Origin: Ceriagrion tenellum
Taxonomy: Eukaryota > Arthropoda > Insecta > Odonata > Coenagrionidae
Assembly (NCBI GenBank): GCA_963169105.1
Contig: OY720639.1
Location: 97,662,559-97,726,558 of the forward strand
Direction of reading: 5' to 3'
Length of the DNA stretch: 64,000 nucleotides
Shown: positions 54,729 to 64,000 of the stretch, in pieces
Numbering within the stretch: position 1 is the first letter of the stretch
How the letters are laid out: every line of letters begins with the position of its first letter
Made by a program: the position numbers and the translations under genes
Notes under the pieces: generated by a model
What the model was told of the DNA's origin: nothing
Database searches by the model: none
Seen by the model: the letters and a program-made list of their open reading frames with translations, nothing else

Positions 54729-56218
54729 GTTTACCTAGCTCTTGGGAGACATAGACTTAGCCTAAAATAAAAAATGGAGCTGAAAATGACAATGATTTTC
54801 GCTAGAGAATATTTTTTTCGCTGGTGTTTTTCTGCCTTTTGGTAGCCATTTTGCCCTACAATACCTGTACAACGGAAATAATTGTAGATTATTGTTATAT
54901 GACTAAACCAAGACTAGAGTGTTTTTATCTAATCGTTGATCACTTTCGTTAAATTAGAATAAATAAATTATTTAAAAGTTGTTATTCAACTTCTTTTTCC
55001 TTAAAGAACAGTTTTTGTCGTCTTTTCTCCCGCATGGTACCATCCCTCTCTCCTCCGTTTATCGGTCGATTAATCAGTGGGAAGCATTGGTTTCTGGCAC
55101 GAATGTTATGCGGGGATGCAAACACCTCCATTAATTACGCCCATTCTTGGCCGCATGTGCGGACAAGCTGTTCGTGCAAAACATCGTCGTAAGCCAAAAA
55201 TCCTTCACAATCTCCCCCTCTTCTTTCCCCACTCCACTTCTCTACCCTTTCTTCTGTCGGTTCTGCAACTGTGTTGGCCGTACACCCCGCCCTTCTTCCA
55301 GCCTACTCGCCTCCTCTTATGCCCCGCTCACTTTGCACGGAATGGCTCTAAAACACAAGAAAGGTTCGTTTTAGTCGAACCTTTGAGGTAAATGGAGAGG
55401 TCTAATGATTCAGTTTCTTAGGAAAGGGTTGATGTTTATCTTTCAAATGTGACCTAATTCATTGAGTTCTAGGTGAAGTAATATCTCAGTAAAACTACCA
55501 TAATGCGACACATCACAGCTCTGCTCGACCCGTCGTATTTTATCATGATTCCTAGACCAAATTAATCAATGCTATCAAATTGAAATTTAAGATCATTATT
55601 AAGGACCTATGCCAAGAGAGACCTGTATCTCGGAGCGTAATAAACCACCGGATAATCAAAAAAGTATTAAGTATATTTGTACAAAAACTAATGACTGTAT
55701 TGAGATATCGTAAACTTAGGAAGATGCACAAATCCTCCTCCTGTAACAGCCGTCATTGTTGATTAATAAAATCTCTAAATGATCCGTTTCTATAAGGTAC
55801 TTGATTGGTTATCGACGATTATATTCTCAGGTGGTGACGCAAATAGTTCAGCCAATCCTCACTGACCTTTGCTCAGCGCTGCCTGTACCCAAGTTCGTTC
55901 GATATCGATTGTATCCTTCCTTCGTTATAGGTCTTCGCCACGATTCCCACCACATGTCCGCCATTAATGTGCTATTTGAGCATTTACTGCCATAACACAA
56001 CCAAGGAAATCTGCGCATATGTGGCTTAAGTTGTCATTTCGAATACAAATGCACTATCTAATCAACAAAAACGTCGAACACCCTATACTATTCTTATGGA
56101 TAATACAGAAAAATAAGCACAACAATGGCGGATTTATGTACGTTGCGAAGACCTATATCGATGGAAGAGCACACTCGATATTGAACGACCTTGGCCCGTA
56201 CCTACGCGCAAGAGTGCT
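54729..56218. other. unassigned sequence
   Basis: No gene recognised. 55030-55390 is GC-richer with open frames in two phases and no known motif. TTTGAGGTAAATGGAGAGG at 55383 resembles the family T end but nothing else of that element follows. Confidence 0.4.
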
Positions 56219-56320
56219 CTACATTGCACCAACTACATTACAAAGTGGTGTACACTACAATACGCCAACTACAATACAAAGTGGCTTATACTTTGTATTG
56301 TAGTTTGCGCAACGTAGAGG
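56219..56320. repeat. hairpin with internal direct repeat
   Basis: AACTACAATACAAAGT (56267-56282) and its exact complement (56290-56305) enclose a 7-nt loop. The left arm is also repeated directly as AACTACATTACAAAGTGG at 56230. It looks like the remnant of an inverted-repeat element. Confidence 0.7.
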
Positions 56321-56829
56321 ACTCCGCAACGCCCTGCTAACTTGGCAGACGACTGTTGCCTTGAGCGAGAGTCATACTGGAGTGACATGAGAGACTGGAG
56401 ACATACTGGAGCTGAAGTCAAAGCGCCTCGATCTGATGTGAGTTTCACCACCTTGAGGATTTCCTAGAGAACAATTCTTTAACAAGTGGTTAAGATTAGA
56501 GATGGGAAAACCCATTCATTTTTTGGAACTGGTTCACTCTTGACCGTTCCTTTTTTGAACCCGTTCCATTTCACTCGCTCACCGTTCTATAAATATTGTA
56601 GTCATGTTTATATTTTTTATTATGGTCTTGGTGGTTAAAATATCAAAATATTGAAATACTTAGTGATGACGGAGAATATTGCATGAAATTCACATGGAAG
56701 GTAATATTACCAACTTTTTATGTGGTTTCGTCAAAAGGTTTCATTTATATAAAAATACTGATAATTACACCGCTGGCAGCCGCAGATGAATTTGGGGTGT
56801 TATAAAGAAAGTCTTATCCCTTAACGATA
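56321..56829. other. unassigned sequence
   Basis: Nothing recognised. Confidence 0.5.
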
Positions 56830-57335
56830 GGAGCGAAGGAGCGAAAGTAATGACGGATCGAGAGGAACGACGGACCGAAAGGACCGATGAATCGAAAGCA
56901 ACGATGGATCGAAGGGAACTAAGGACCGACAGGAACGGAGGACCGACAGGGTCGAAGGACCGACGGACCGAAAGGATCGACGAACCGAAAGGAACGACGG
57001 GCCGAAAGGAACGAAGGACCGAAAGGACCGACTGACTGAGAGGAACAACGAACCGAAAGGAATGACGGGCCGAAAGGACCGATGGATCGAAAGCAACGAT
57101 GGATCGAAGGGAACCAAGGACCGACAGGAACGAAGGACCGACAGGGTCGAAGGACCGACGGACCGAAAGAAACGACGAACCGAAAGGAACGACGGGCCGA
57201 AAGGAACAAAGGACCGAAAGGACCGACTGACTGAGAGGAACAACGAACCGAAAGGAATGACGGGCCGAAAGGACCGACGGACCAAAAGGACCTACTGACC
57301 GAAAGGAACTATGGACCGATAGGAACGACTGTTTC
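56830..57335. repeat. GA/CG-rich minisatellite with 195-bp higher-order period
   Basis: The basic phrase is ~10 bp (GGACCGAAAG, GGAACGACGG). A larger block starting ATCGAAAGCAACGATGGATC at 56891 recurs at 57086, giving a 195-bp higher-order unit with few differences. The long open frames on both strands (197 codons minus, 154 codons minus) arise because the repeat lacks stop codons. Confidence 0.9.
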
Positions 57336-57835
57336 AAAGAAGTCGGTCCTCGGTCCACCCGTTCAAACCACGTACCCGTTCGTACGACACACGTCTCGTT
57401 AAAATGCGTCCTCTTAAGTTGGAGAATGATGTGGATGCGGAGTGAAAAGGAGGCGGGGAGACTGTGATCGAAACGGTTTGCAACCCGGGTGGGAAAGACG
57501 ATGAGAAGGGCGGGAATATCTGAGGGTGCGATGCGCCGCGGCGTCTCGGCCAGCGGATGAGTGGTTGGGGTTGTAGGGGAAGCGCTTTATCCCCCGAATG
57601 GAGACGTGTTCCTCTGCATCCTCCTCCTCCTTCTCCTCTCCCCACTCGTTTCAATTTCCACTTCCCTCGACTAGGCCTCTATCATCTCTTCCGCTTTTCC
57701 CCTCGGGGTGAGATACATCCTACCCCCGTGGATTGGTGCCGCGCGTTAAGCCGCCGCTTTGCCTGCTCGGACCTCGCTTAATCTCCATTAAATATGTTCC
57801 AACCGAGTTGCGGCGTTTGTTCATTGTATGGGAGT
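57336..57835. other. GC-rich patch beside the minisatellite
   Basis: GC- and CpG-richer than its flanks, with short frames on both strands and no known domain. Could be a promoter-type island or simply the repeat's flank. Confidence 0.3.
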
Positions 57836-58675
57836 GGGGAAATTTGGGAGGGGATTAAGCCCGTTTAATTTACGGCTGTTTAAATTTTCTCACTTGGTTG
57901 CTAACCACATTTTTGTTTCGTGCGACCTTCTGGAATTACGCTCCACTTTTCGAAAGTATATTCTTTTCAACATAATATATAAAGCTTTATATTATTTCGT
58001 TATTTTCTTTTGTTTGTGGTGGTTTTGATGTCATTTGAATTGTATTTTCGAACTTGACGTGTCCTATCTTTTTGTATAATTTGCATGATCTCTGGAAAAA
58101 TGAACAATTATTATTATTCATATTCGCCAATTACCCGGCCTTTCAAGTCATTTAGCTTTATTGCACAATATGATGTTCGGAAATTGCGAGAACAGGGCAG
58201 GTAATTAGAGAAGGGGAGCTGTACCCAACTGTCGGTCATGCGTCTGTGCAATCATTCTTGCATTTCTACCCTTTACTCGACGCAATTTTCAATGCACATT
58301 CAAACATATATCAGATTGTGTTATCAAGTGCCTCGTTTGAAACGGCATTCATATCGAATCGGGCGTGTATAATATAGTAATTATGGAGGATAGTGAAATG
58401 TTGTATCTAAAAAATTACTCTTTTTCGTATTTTTTAAATGCAAATCGACGTTGTCGTTTCTGTTTTTTTTGTGACAAAAGTATTGCAAGTGGCTAACCGC
58501 TGGGCCGTCATCTGATACTAAATTTTTACTCATTTATCTTGGAAAGTGAAATTATAAATCATGATTTTATAATATTTTAGAAATCAATATTCATGTGGGT
58601 CATTTCTTCAAAGGTATGTCTGCCTCTTTAATGTACTGTTATTAGAACATTTTGTTATGAAATAAATAATAATGA
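57836..58675. other. unassigned AT-rich sequence
   Basis: No gene recognised. Confidence 0.5.
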
Positions 58676-59049
58676 GATCCCAGAAGTTATGGACCTCATG
58701 ACTATATTCGGGTTGCAGGAACACATCCACCAATTTCTTAACGTATCTACCAGTGGCTAACTGCTGCGAATGTACCATCTATTATTCTACCGCTTGATCA
58801 AATTTATGAAAGTTTATCTTATATATAATTGCTAATGCACATATTATTTGTGAGTAACAGTAGGCAAAATGGTCACTCGTCTCAAAACAACTGTTTCATC
58901 AAGTAATTAAGTCTCCAAGCTATTCATTGCGCATCCGCCATTTTGGCTACGTATGGAACTCATAACTCCATGTAATAAACTATGAGGCCAATGAATGTAT
59001 CGAATGTTTCTGCAAAACTCATTAAGTGTTTGCCATGACTTCTGGGATC
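58676..59049 (+). mobile_element. MITE family X, copy 2
   Basis: GATCCCAGAAGTTATGG (58676-58692) and CCATGACTTCTGGGATC (59033-59049) are 17-bp terminal inverted repeats with one mismatch. The 374-bp body has no open frame and is the reverse complement of the copy at 48815-49210. Confidence 0.82.
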
Positions 59050-60036
59050 CAAAGCTTTATTGAATACATAGCTGTCGTTCCTACGTATGAAAAAAAGTCC
59101 TGTTGTCTTTGTTTAGCATTGTTTTCTCTGGATCTCTCAGAGTATACCTAAATTGGACAGACGATTTCAGGCTTCATATGGAACTCCTCTGAGGTGTGAA
59201 TCAAAAATGAGAGGTTTTAATTAGTATCCGGGGGTGCCGTATGGAATGGAGAACGAGGAATAATCAATCATTAAAAAGAAAGAAATGAACGCTGATTCAG
59301 AGATCGGTACTTTTTGATACGTTTTCAACATTTTCCAGCTATTCCATTTTCACGTTGTCAGGTGAATTTAAATTCCAACGAGCTTGCTTTCTTTATTACG
59401 TGATGATAGAAATTGGATTTTAAATGTCAGTAACTCGATCAGTGACTAGGGATCGAGATCATGATTTTTATTATTGGGAGCACGCTACATATTTCATGAG
59501 GTAATTACTTTAAATGACTTTTTGAAACTTTTCGGAGATCACGAATGCGTGCTACTAATCCGTTTCAATGATCATGTACATATTATGTACAGTTTATATC
59601 CGTCCTGATTTTCTGAATATTAAGGCCGTGGTATTCTGCCTCTAAACTCCTTACCTCTAGTTTTTGTCTATTTCAAATCATGTTATGATGATAAAATTCA
59701 TAAGAAACCGAGGTAACTGTCGATGTCCGGGTATTTTTGAGTGGAATACCATCGATATGACTTATCACACGTAAACGGTTTGTGAATCTTAATCGTAGGT
59801 CTTTTCGCACATAAAACCTGATTCACCATATCAATGTTGCACAACTTATTTAGACGTATTAAAATGTGTGAAGTACATATTTATTCGCCTCCAACTCCTT
59901 TGATATGATAAACAACGACGCAGGGAGACGGACCTTGAGGGTCGCGGGGGAACGGTGGGACTCTCATAATTTTCTATCTATCACTCGAAAAAAATTAAGC
60001 ACCGATCAAATAGACACTGACTTGAAATAAAACGCA
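59050..60036. other. unassigned sequence
   Basis: No gene recognised. Confidence 0.5.
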
Positions 60037-60228
60037 AGAATGTAAAAATAACTTTCACACTCCACTGGTCAGTTCTCAAGTTAACAATTATTTGCAAAAT
60101 GCGGATATCCGTGCCTGACTGTTAGTGAGCACCTGAAAATGATACCAGGCTTATAATTCTGGATTGTGCAATAAATAATTGACCTATGAACTGACCAGCG
60201 GAGCGTAAATGTTATTTTTACGTATTAA
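60037..60228. repeat. foldback element with ~62-bp arms
   Basis: The left arm (60037-60100, with CACTGGTCAGTTCTCAAGTT) pairs with the right arm (60166-60228, with AACTGACCAGCGGAGCG) through about 50 matched positions. The ~65-bp spacer contains ACCTGAAAATGATACCAGG. It may be a decayed MITE or another inverted Penelope-type end. Confidence 0.65.
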
Positions 60229-60293
60229 CATGGAACTACACCAATTGGAACCGAGTTTTACTTCATTCATTGGATTGTTGAAGCTATTGTGCG

Positions 60294-60607
60294 CCAGAAA
60301 AGGGGATCGCATTAGTGTGGTGGCTAGAGCACTCGCCTACCACACGGGCGGCCAGGGTTCAAATCCCTGCAGAGGAGGATGTTTTTCAGAGGGAAGCCGA
60401 TCCCTACTTGAGTGTCTTGTGGAGGGCACTTCAAGTAGAGTACGCCGTCTGTCGGATGAGACGTTAAAACGTGGTCCCCTTGGCGCCTTTCGTTAAGAGC
60501 AGGCTAATGTCGACGCTGGGTTTCTATCCACCCTTCCTCCCTTACCTGTCCCCTATGGCGCAAATGACCTTAGCGGTCGGTCGCCGCCCCAAATATCCAA
60601 TCCAATC
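60294..60607 (+). mobile_element. tRNA-derived SINE, copy 2, with 10-bp TSD
   Basis: Bounded exactly by CTATTGTGCG (60284-60293 and 60608-60617). The head contains GTGGTGGCTAGAGCACTCGC (A box), CTACCACACGGGCGGCC and a perfect B box GGTTCAAATCC (60356-60366). The body shares GTCTGTCGGATGAGACGTTA and CCCCTTGGCGCC with copy 1, and the tail is ATCCAATCCAATC. The head resembles the anticodon and T arms of tRNA-Gly. Longer and better preserved than copy 1. Confidence 0.9.
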
Positions 60608-60859
60608 CTATTGTGCGTATTTTGTTTCCGCTTTTACTTGAATCGCACCCATCACATCAGGGAAATGTTGGTTCAGAGGCTCCCACGGTGCTCTGATGTT
60701 AAACGCGGCATTTTTTGGTGTTTCACCGCGTTGTTTTTTTTTTTAAATATATGGACGAATCACTCGATCGGGGGAAAATTAGCATCAAAAAGGGAAAGGA
60801 CGCCAGCCAATCAGGAGCAGATAACGGTCCAATATGAAGCTGTCATGCGGAACAGCATT

Positions 60860-61475
60860 AAAGTAACTAGGTTTTGTTAAGCGTATAATAGGAAGGTCCT
60901 CGAATGAAAAAGTCAACGAGAGATGCTACTTTGCTCTGGCTAGGCGCCACCTCGAATACGCTGCGACTATTTGGGACTCACTTTCTCGCCAACCAAGATT
61001 TAACCAAAAAAAATAATGAAGTACAAAGAAAAGCAGCTCAATTAGTTAAAAACTGCTACGAGCGTACATATAGTGTCTCACAACTTTTAGGGGGATTAAG
61101 GCAGGAGCCACTGGAGACGCGGAGGCTACGCGCTAGGCTTAGGTTGCTTGAGAAATTCAGAACTGATGTTTTACAGATCTACACAGAGAATACTATCATG
61201 ACTCTTCACTGCATCTCTAGGTCTTATCTATACAATAAAATAAGAGAGATACGTTGCCGAACAGATTGGTGGAAAAACTCGAAACAGACTCGTTCTTTCC
61301 GCGCACAATAAGCGACCACAATAAAAACTGAGGTCTACTTAATACACTTCCATAATAAACGTCACCATTTCACCACCCAAAACCTTATCCCTTACATTTT
61401 TACACGGCTGGTGTCCTAATCATCCCTGTCACACGCCCATGCGGCGGCTCGCAGGTTCGTAGGTAGATGTAGATG
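60860..61475 (+). mobile_element. CR1-like LINE 3' end, best-preserved C-terminus
   Basis: The open frame 60904-61311 (135 codons) ends in TAA. It is followed by the 3' untranslated region with GACCACAATAAAAACTGAGG, CATTTTTACACGGCTGGTGT and the closing GGCTCGCAGG...GTAGATGTAGATG. 5' truncated; no catalytic RT residues. Confidence 0.85.
60904..61311 (+). pseudogene. CR1-like LINE ORF2 C-terminal domain
   Basis: The sequence has NEVQRKAAQLVKNCYERTYS, VSQLLGGLRQEPLETRRLRA and RLRLLEKFRTDVLQ, the VQR.AA..V...Y...SV...L..L.W..L..RR...RL segment common to CR1-group LINE C-termini. No start codon context of its own: this is a truncated coding remnant. It serves as a reference to read the degraded copies at 23.2, 43.6 and 53.6 kb. 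Confidence 0.8.
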
Positions 61476-61739
61476 TTAGCTAATCGATTGGTTTGAAAAG
61501 ATCAGCCGATTATAATTGATTGCAGTTCAAGCTGAGTGTTTTTCATTTCATATTTATTTTAATATCTTTAATAAAGTTCATCTCTTGAGACTTTTTATCA
61601 TTTTATTGATCTTTTTTTCAAAGGGTCAATGCATTTTTAGAAAGTTGCGCCGCTCTATTTTTAACTTTTGAAAATTTTTTTCAGACTTTACGTTGAGGTA
61701 GGTATCCATTGTGAGATATTGATTGAAAAACCCAGTTTT
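61476..61739. other. unassigned AT-rich sequence
   Basis: Nothing recognised. Confidence 0.5.
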
Positions 61740-61862
61740 CCCGCATTTGAAATTGATTTAGCTGCGAACGCTTTGGCTCACTGAGCCTTCATAACATGTT
61801 GGCCTTAGCCCGAAACCTTGATGATGGCTCAGTGAGCCGAAATGCTCGTAGTTTCAAAACTG
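61740..61862 (+). repeat. inverted hairpin unit of Penelope type
   Basis: CCTTGATGATGGCTCAGTGA then GCCGAAATGCTCG (61816-61850) has the TTGATGA box, one extra T, a 5-bp GGCTC/GAGCC stem and GAAA. A partly inverted copy, GCGAACGCTTTGGCTCACTGAGCC, lies to its left (61763-61786). No target duplication found. Confidence 0.45.
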
Positions 61863-61944
61863 TTACATGATTGATTTGTTATTGTTATTTTGTTTTTGAA
61901 CTTCAAACTTCCAAAAATAGCTCCTTTAAGTCCTTCTTCACTTT

Positions 61945-62080
61945 GGGCTATTTTTTTTACTAGAGCAAAACAATTATGGTAGAAACGATAACGGGCATAA
62001 GATTATGAAAATAGACTGCCGAACCGATAGATTTAAAATGTCATTTTTGCACGTACAATAAGGGACTATTATTACCGCGG
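61945..62080 (+). mobile_element. eroded CR1-like scrap
   Basis: ACTGCCGAACCGATAGATTT..AAAATG and GCACGTACAATAAGGGACTATTATTA line up with the CR1 text GCCGAACAGATTGGT..AAAA and GCACAATAAGCGACCACAATAA. Heavily mutated. Confidence 0.45.
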
Positions 62081-62616
62081 TAAATCACTTCTAGGACACT
62101 TTGACTTTGACTAGGTAACCCAGGTTTTTGCACTTGTGTTAAATATCTTAACATCATTATCGGCTACTAACCTCGCATGTCATTTCCGACATGATATACT
62201 TGCTCCTGCGTAAATTAGTACCTTGTAGTGCTAATTATCTGTCACACTATTAATACTAACCGGTAGTTGTATCTAAAGTAGTGTACTGCATGGTAGCATG
62301 TTCTTCTTTGTAGCACTCTCCTAGTTTCTGGTCTGTCCGCGCACTGTTATCCTGACTACTTTTCGACTGCGCCTGGCATCCGGGGGAACGTGCACGGTTC
62401 TGACTTCAGCTGGGATGAGGGTTTCATGCCTGCTGTGGAGTCACCCTGTGTCACACACCCTAGTTGTGGCTGTAGAAGTACATGCAGGCTATTGCTGATG
62501 GATCAGGGTTTTCAGTGTGTCTTCGGAAAACGATGTATAATTAAGAGGTGGGCTCTTACGGCTTAATTTATATAATAAAGGCAGTGACTTCCAAAGCGGT
62601 AAACATTACCTTTAGG
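62081..62616. other. unassigned sequence
   Basis: No gene recognised. Confidence 0.5.
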
Positions 62617-63170
62617 CACCTTTAAGGAAGTTTGAGCGAAAAATCATTTAACCTATAAATGAATGGATTTTAAAGAAAAACATCTCACTCTTTCAATGAC
62701 GCCAAAAATTTAACCCCTTACCACATTACTTTCCTAGTTATTTGTCAAGACATACCGGCCCTTTTACATGGGAAATGGTACGTGTTTGCACTCCTGAGAG
62801 GTTATTTAAAATAATGCGAAATTTCTAACACTCAAATTTCGTCAAATAATTAACAATGTTTAGTTATTATTTTCTTTCGACTATTTTTGAAAATTAATCA
62901 TATTGTCATTGCAGTAAATTCTTCGGTATCACGAAAAACCTGTTTTGAAGGAGTTTTAAACATACCGTGCGAAAAAATGAGCCAAGTTAGACTTATTTAG
63001 ATATTTTTATTCAATTACTTACAATTTCTGCCGTATAAAATTATATTATTGCACCATCATTAATGCAATGTTGAAATCATGTGTCCTACAGCTGGTGAAA
63101 TTAAAAGGCATGCTTCGAATATGGTATCTATTATGACTAGGGAACTATCTTGCTCAGACTACCTTAAGGG
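62617..63170 (+). repeat. interspersed repeat U, copy 2
   Basis: Direct copy of 14715-15315, ~75% identical by eye, with several short indels including a 2-nt deletion after GAGCCAAGTT. Confidence 0.65.
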
Positions 63171-64000
63171 GAAAAATGTGGGGATGAGGTTGTTGAGTAA
63201 TTTACGGGGAATTGACCTGCTCTCGGAATTCACTCAACTAGAGAGAACCACGCAATCGCAAAAATCAGCCGTAATGGTATTCACTCGTTCAATCGGCTGG
63301 TATTTTTCTGACGTTGAGCTGAAACCTCGTTCATGAGAAACACTAGTCGAACTCACGCAAGTACGTGGTTTCCAGAGATTACTCTCACACCAGTGACTGA
63401 CTTACAAAACGCACACCGTGGCTGCACGAAGTGGCTCCCGGGTTTGCTAAGCCCACTCACTAACTCCGTGTAGGAATACATGCACATTCAGGCACAGTCA
63501 CTCCGAGTCGTACTCACTGTTTAAGGGTTTTGGAGCCAATACCTTCATTAGATAAATATTTTGTTTACCCGGTTCCAAAGGAACTCATTTCGCGGCTTTT
63601 AAGGCCTTCAGTTTATATGAAGGCCGTCTTTCTTGTTAGAAATTTTTATGCATTACGTTGAGGATCATCTTAACCGCGTTTTAATTTCTTCAAAAATATA
63701 GTTCATTAGCTTTGCTGGTTAAAATACCCTTTGAAACTTAGCAGTTAATTATTTAGCCGCAACGCGTGTAGAATTTATGCTCTATCTTTGAAAAGTTTTT
63801 TAGCTTCACCTCATTTTCGTTCTTCTAATGTCGATAGGTTCTTCAAATCTTCCTTTAGTGTATCTTACCGTGTTTCGGTATATCTACATAAAATATCTAA
63901 ATGCACTGGCGAAGTTCCGCTGATGAATGAGGTGACTAGTTTTGATGCAAAGTACTTTCTAGGGCCTGATAGTGATACCTATTACCTGGTATCGAAACCG
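63171..64000. other. unassigned sequence
   Basis: No gene recognised; the minor open frame 63079-63336 runs out of repeat U and has no known motif. Confidence 0.45.

Noticed and set aside
55383..55402. Sixth family T copy
   Set aside because: Only about 17 bases resemble the terminal repeat; no internal landmarks follow.
56765..57358. 197-codon minus-strand frame, the longest single Ser/Arg/Pro-rich ORF after the RTE
   Set aside because: It is produced by a stop-free minisatellite and has parallel open frames on the other strand.
60344..60375. Intact tRNA gene
   Set aside because: A and B boxes are good but the acceptor stem does not close and the sequence continues into a SINE body with target duplication.

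Overview
This looks like intergenic or intronic DNA from a large, repeat-rich animal nuclear genome, most likely an arthropod and probably an insect. The DNA is AT-rich and carries many old, broken non-LTR retrotransposons (CR1-like and RTE-like), a Penelope-like element, a decayed Tc1/mariner element, MITEs, foldbacks, a tRNA-derived SINE and satellite-like tandem repeats. No bacterial-type operon, rRNA gene or intact tRNA gene was seen, and no host protein-coding exon could be identified with confidence. The species cannot be named from the sequence alone.

Layout. 1-4 kb: mostly unassigned, with one LINE 3' scrap and two foldbacks. 4.1-5.4 kb: a LINE C-terminal fossil, then a perfect 298-bp palindrome flanked by a 14-bp target-site duplication. 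6.6-7.6 kb: a GC-rich island. 11.5-16.6 kb: LINE fossils, CR1 3' ends and three copies of an unnamed TIR element (family T). 17.3-18.2 kb: a 201-bp tandem duplication and an RTE-like LINE fossil. 18.3-19.0 kb: a CpG-rich island. 19.0-21.3 kb: a LINE C-terminus carrying a small hairpin insertion, then a Tc1/mariner element with clear TIRs and TA duplication. 22.8-24.7 kb: a long CR1 copy followed by two CR1 ends in opposite orientation. 25.4 kb: a 232-bp MITE. 30.0-31.8 kb: a Penelope-like element (RT thumb plus GIY-YIG nuclease). 33.2-35.2 kb: the best-preserved coding region of the window, an RTE-type reverse transcriptase with a single in-frame stop. 36.3-37.5 kb: a ~300-bp tandem satellite. 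38.2-43.9 kb: LINE fossils, a family T copy, a SINE and a CR1 end. 47-51 kb: CR1, MITEs, a 98-bp hairpin insertion and two RTE-like fossils. 53.1-54.7 kb: a CR1 copy nested in a family T element. 56.8-57.3 kb: a higher-order minisatellite. 58.7-63.2 kb: a MITE, a foldback, a second SINE, a CR1 3' end and the second copy of an unknown ~560-600 bp repeat (family U).

The most interesting pattern is a set of short hairpin units (near 3.2, 4.7-5.3, 19.3, 26.1, 30.0-30.3, 30.8, 49.7 and 61.8 kb). Most share a hammerhead-like layout: a YTGANRA-like box, one extra base, a hairpin, then GAAAC. Several are exactly bounded by 12-15 bp target-site duplications, and one lies directly downstream of the Penelope-like GIY-YIG fragment. 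This is what Penelope terminal repeats or retrozyme-like non-autonomous elements mobilised by a Penelope-type enzyme would look like. All motif copies deviate from the textbook hammerhead core, so ribozyme activity is unproven.
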